Part shown: positions 61,240 through 64,000 of the stretch, one piece after another
Layout of the letters: each line of letters begins with the position of its first letter
Position numbering within the stretch: position 1 is the first letter of the stretch
Assembly (NCBI GenBank): GCA_034509425.1
Contig: JAVTVJ010000447.1
Span: 1,116,001-1,180,000 of the forward strand
Length of the DNA stretch: 64,000 nucleotides
Source of the DNA: Eopsaltria australis
Lineage: Eukaryota; Chordata; Aves; Passeriformes; Petroicidae
Reading direction: 5' to 3'
Position numbers and translations under genes: made by a program
The notes under the pieces: model-generated
Told to the model about the DNA's origin: nothing
The model's database searches: none
Seen by the model: the letters and a program-made list of their open reading frames with translations, nothing else

Positions 61240-61360
61240 AGCAGGGTCTTCCTAGAGCGCATTGCTCAGCATTGCATCCAGATGGTTCTGGAATATCTCC
61301 AGTGAGACTCTACAACCTCTCTGGGAAATCTGTTCCAGTGCTCAGACAGGATCCTCACAT
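61240..61360 (-). mobile_element. CR1 LINE internal fragment (old)
   Basis: Plus strand has GGGTCTTCCTAGAGCGCATT, GCTCAGCATTGCATCCAGAT, GGTTCTGGAATATCTCCAGT and TCTGGGAAATCTGTTCCAGT, an upstream part of an older CR1 subfamily. The 3' tail is missing. Confidence 0.78.
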
Positions 61361-64000
61361 CTAAACATTAAATCACCAGTAGTAATACAAGGACTCCATT
61401 AAGGACTGATCATTCCACTCAGACACACTGAAGTATTATCGCTCCAAAAAAACAATTACAATAAAAGAAAAAAACAAAACAAACAAGCTACTCTGGAATG
61501 TCAGCAGGGACTGGGAGCAGGAACACTGGATGAGAGGGAAAGCAAGGCAGGAGAATGCAAGTTGGCTTAATAATGAGCCCAAGGGCTTTAGAGGAGAAAA
61601 TCATATTTGAACCAGCTGGGAAATGCCTTTTCAAATGCAGATTTGAATTCATGCCAAGCCAGTACTGGAGTGATTACAGAGGTCTTTAACACTCACGGCT
61701 TACTCACTTGTCAACTGCTTTCCAAATTTATCATTGATACACCCCAGCAACACAACACTCAGTCTGGCTCTGGCACAGAAACTGATGATGTCAGAGGGAA
61801 TTCAAAGAATCCTTTTTTAAGCATATTTTTCTAAAGATACCATTTCCTCCCTTTCTTATGTTAATCACACATCAACCCAGCAGCACCCTGAGTCTTGCTA
61901 GAAAGGGTGCCCAGCTCTGGGTTGAGTTTGGCAGAGCATTTCTAACCCAGGAGTTTAAAGAGTTGGAACTCCCAGATTCCTGGTATTTTTTGCTCCCTGA
62001 CAGCTTGCAATACAAATCATGAAGGATCCAGGAGAGAAAACCAGCAGGAAACCAGACCCCAATCAGAGCTAACCATCCGTTAAATAAGGCTTTCATTTAG
62101 ATAAATGGAAAACAATTGCATTAAGAGCTTCTGTGAAGCTGTATTTAGGTCTTCTCTGTAGGACAGAAGTCTAGAAATGGAATTTTATTTCAAAATAAAT
62201 GATGGGATTTATCACATAAACATAAGAAGCTGAAAAATGCCCTATTAATTTTCTCTGAGACACTGGAAAAAAAGAAGTCATATAACACAGCAGATTGAGA
62301 ACTCTCTCGCCTTTGCTTCCCAAAAGTAACAGATTTTAAAGTTCAGATGAGTTCATGAGAGAAATAAATAGATACCATGCTGGGGAAAGATTTTTGTCAA
62401 AGTTACTGATAAGACAAATTAAGCAAATGCATTTTTCTGGATATACAAAGAATAATGAAACAGTTTACATCTCATCTTCTTGCAGAGATCTCCCTTGCAG
62501 AGGGTTTATGTGCTGTGGGACTCTGGCCAATGCAAGAACTAAATAAATATATATTTATTCACAGAACTAGTAAAGAGCCTAGGGAGTAATTAAAAATATT
62601 ACTTGTCAGGTAGGAAATGGAGCAAATCAACATTTATCTGAGGAGAAGGAAGGAGAAACCAAAATACATCTCTTCTTTTGTAACAGTAAATAACACAACT
62701 GCAGAAGCAGCATCATTTTTACTTACCAAAGTTGAAATCTGCCCTATCCATCTTTCTACCAATTATTTTCTTATTTTTCTTTGGAAGCCAACATGTTGAA
62801 AGTATCTGCATTTTCTGAAACTCACAGCCCTTGAAGTCTTGTAAGAAACACCCCTCTGAACCCAAATCATAGAAGTAGATGAATGAAAAGGAACTATTTT
62901 AAGCTGGAGAAGGACTGAACTAACATTGCCTGAACAGCACATTGCCAACACCCTGGACCTCATCACCTGTATCTTTTAAACATAAGCATTAAATATTACT
63001 TTGCTTTATGCTCATTTGATCAATGCTCATCATCCAAAAAAAAGCCCCATCATTTTTCAGGTGGCATCAAACAGAAGAAACCCCAAAACATGAATGTCTG
63101 ATTAATTTCACAACCTCTAAAGCAAGAGCAGGATTGCAGTGGTTTAAAGCCACACAGGCAGAGGATGTTAAACATGTCCATCTTTGCAAATCAGCTCTTG
63201 AGCAGACTTAGGACTGTGTCATGTTTGGTGTGTGCCATTCACCTTTTGAAACACATGAAAGCTTTACAAAACTTTCCAAGTGAGAACTTTTGTTATACTG
63301 AACATGCTCGGAATTACTGAGAACCCAAGAAAACCAATCCAAAAGTTTCAAGGAAAGAGGTTTAGAACCAAAGCAAATTCTGCCAGGGTAGACCAGCGGA
63401 TGAAATTCAACCCTTAGACAACAGGAGCTGCCTACAAGCTCAGCATCTGATCTTCTGTCCTGGCTATGGAGACTTAATTAATATATCAGAGCACTCTAGA
63501 GATATTTAACTTACCCCCTGCCCATATTAGATTATAACAGTTGTCATCTTAATGGCTCTTCAGGCTCCCTTGGCAGTATTGATCTGATCTCCAGTATTGA
63601 TCTGGTTTCTGACAATTATAACTGGAGCTAAAGCAACTGAGGCTCAAATGATTTCATGAAGGAAGGAGTCTGCCAGTTTGTCCTTTCCTAGAGCATACAT
63701 GACATGGAAGTGGGGCTGGAAGCTACAAGATGACCCATGGAGGATTCAAATGCCACAGAAGGGCATTGAGGAGTTTCTGCTCAAGCACTGGAATTTTTTA
63801 ACCTGGTAGCTTAAAATGGCATCTATCCTTAAAGAACTGAATTGACAGCCTCTAGTTTACCTGTCCCTATGTACAGAACACCTAAATTTTGGCACATTAA
63901 TATGTAATCTCAATCCCGTCCCTTGTAACTGCTTACAAAAGTTTGGAAATCATTGTTCTCAAATTCTACTATCCCACATTTGGTTAAATCAGAAGTAGTG
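61361..64000. other. Unique non-coding stretch to the window end
   Basis: No gene or recognised repeat. It ends with a regulatory-textured stretch around 63470-63630 that contains a 13-base direct repeat. Confidence 0.6.
63574..63604 (+). repeat. 13-bp direct repeat, 18-bp period
   Basis: CAGTATTGATCTG occurs at 63574-63586 and again at 63592-63604, separated by five bases. It lies within a unique block carrying TTAATTAATATATCAG and TAGATTATAACAG. Confidence 0.8.

Noticed and set aside
1..64000. CRISPR array, bacterial operon or phage content
   Set aside because: CR1 elements, microsatellites and a retroviral LTR show vertebrate nuclear DNA. No regularly spaced repeats with unique spacers or ribosome-binding sites were seen.

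Overview
This window looks like a piece of a bird nuclear chromosome, most likely a songbird (passerine). The main evidence is about 20 truncated copies of the CR1 non-LTR retrotransposon, whose 3' tails carry the typical ATTCTATG-like short repeats and several distinct diagnostic 3' ends. One CpG-rich solo LTR and a generally AT-rich, CpG-poor background fit the same picture. The passerine assignment is an inference from recalled CR1 and LTR styles, not from a database search.

I find no protein-coding gene, no exon I would defend and no recognisable tRNA, rRNA or snRNA gene. All long open frames are explained by CR1 copies, by the long pyrimidine microsatellite or by chance. The window is therefore intergenic or inside a very large intron. 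Its direction relative to a gene cannot be decided.

Layout. 1-12 kb: mostly unique AT-rich DNA with two CR1 3' ends and small AT/AC microsatellites. 12-23 kb: several CR1 fragments of different subfamilies on both strands, with unique blocks that look like conserved non-coding elements (14.56-14.88 kb, 19.44-19.58 kb). 23-28.7 kb: unique DNA, including a CpG-enriched patch at 25.0-25.6 kb. 28.75-29.27 kb: an uninterrupted 521-base pyrimidine tract (CCTT, TTTCC and related units), followed about 0.8 kb later by an A/C-only-like tract. 31-50.5 kb: scattered CR1 copies, including the two longest (34.4 and 50.1 kb), and a block at 37.74-38.04 kb with regulatory character. 51.1-51.96 kb: a CpG-retaining, palindrome-bearing block. 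53.8-54.65 kb: a CR1 fragment next to a minus-strand solo LTR of 590 bases with a near-perfect 6-base target duplication. 55.0 kb: an imperfect inverted repeat able to form a hairpin. 55.1-64 kb: unique DNA with two old CR1 fragments and one unidentified pair of similar ~50-base segments.

The most useful leads are candidate distal regulatory elements (37.8-38.0, 51.1-51.9, 25.0-25.6, 19.5 and 55.0 kb) and the strand-asymmetric tracts near 29-30 kb. I see no sign of a new multi-gene system.
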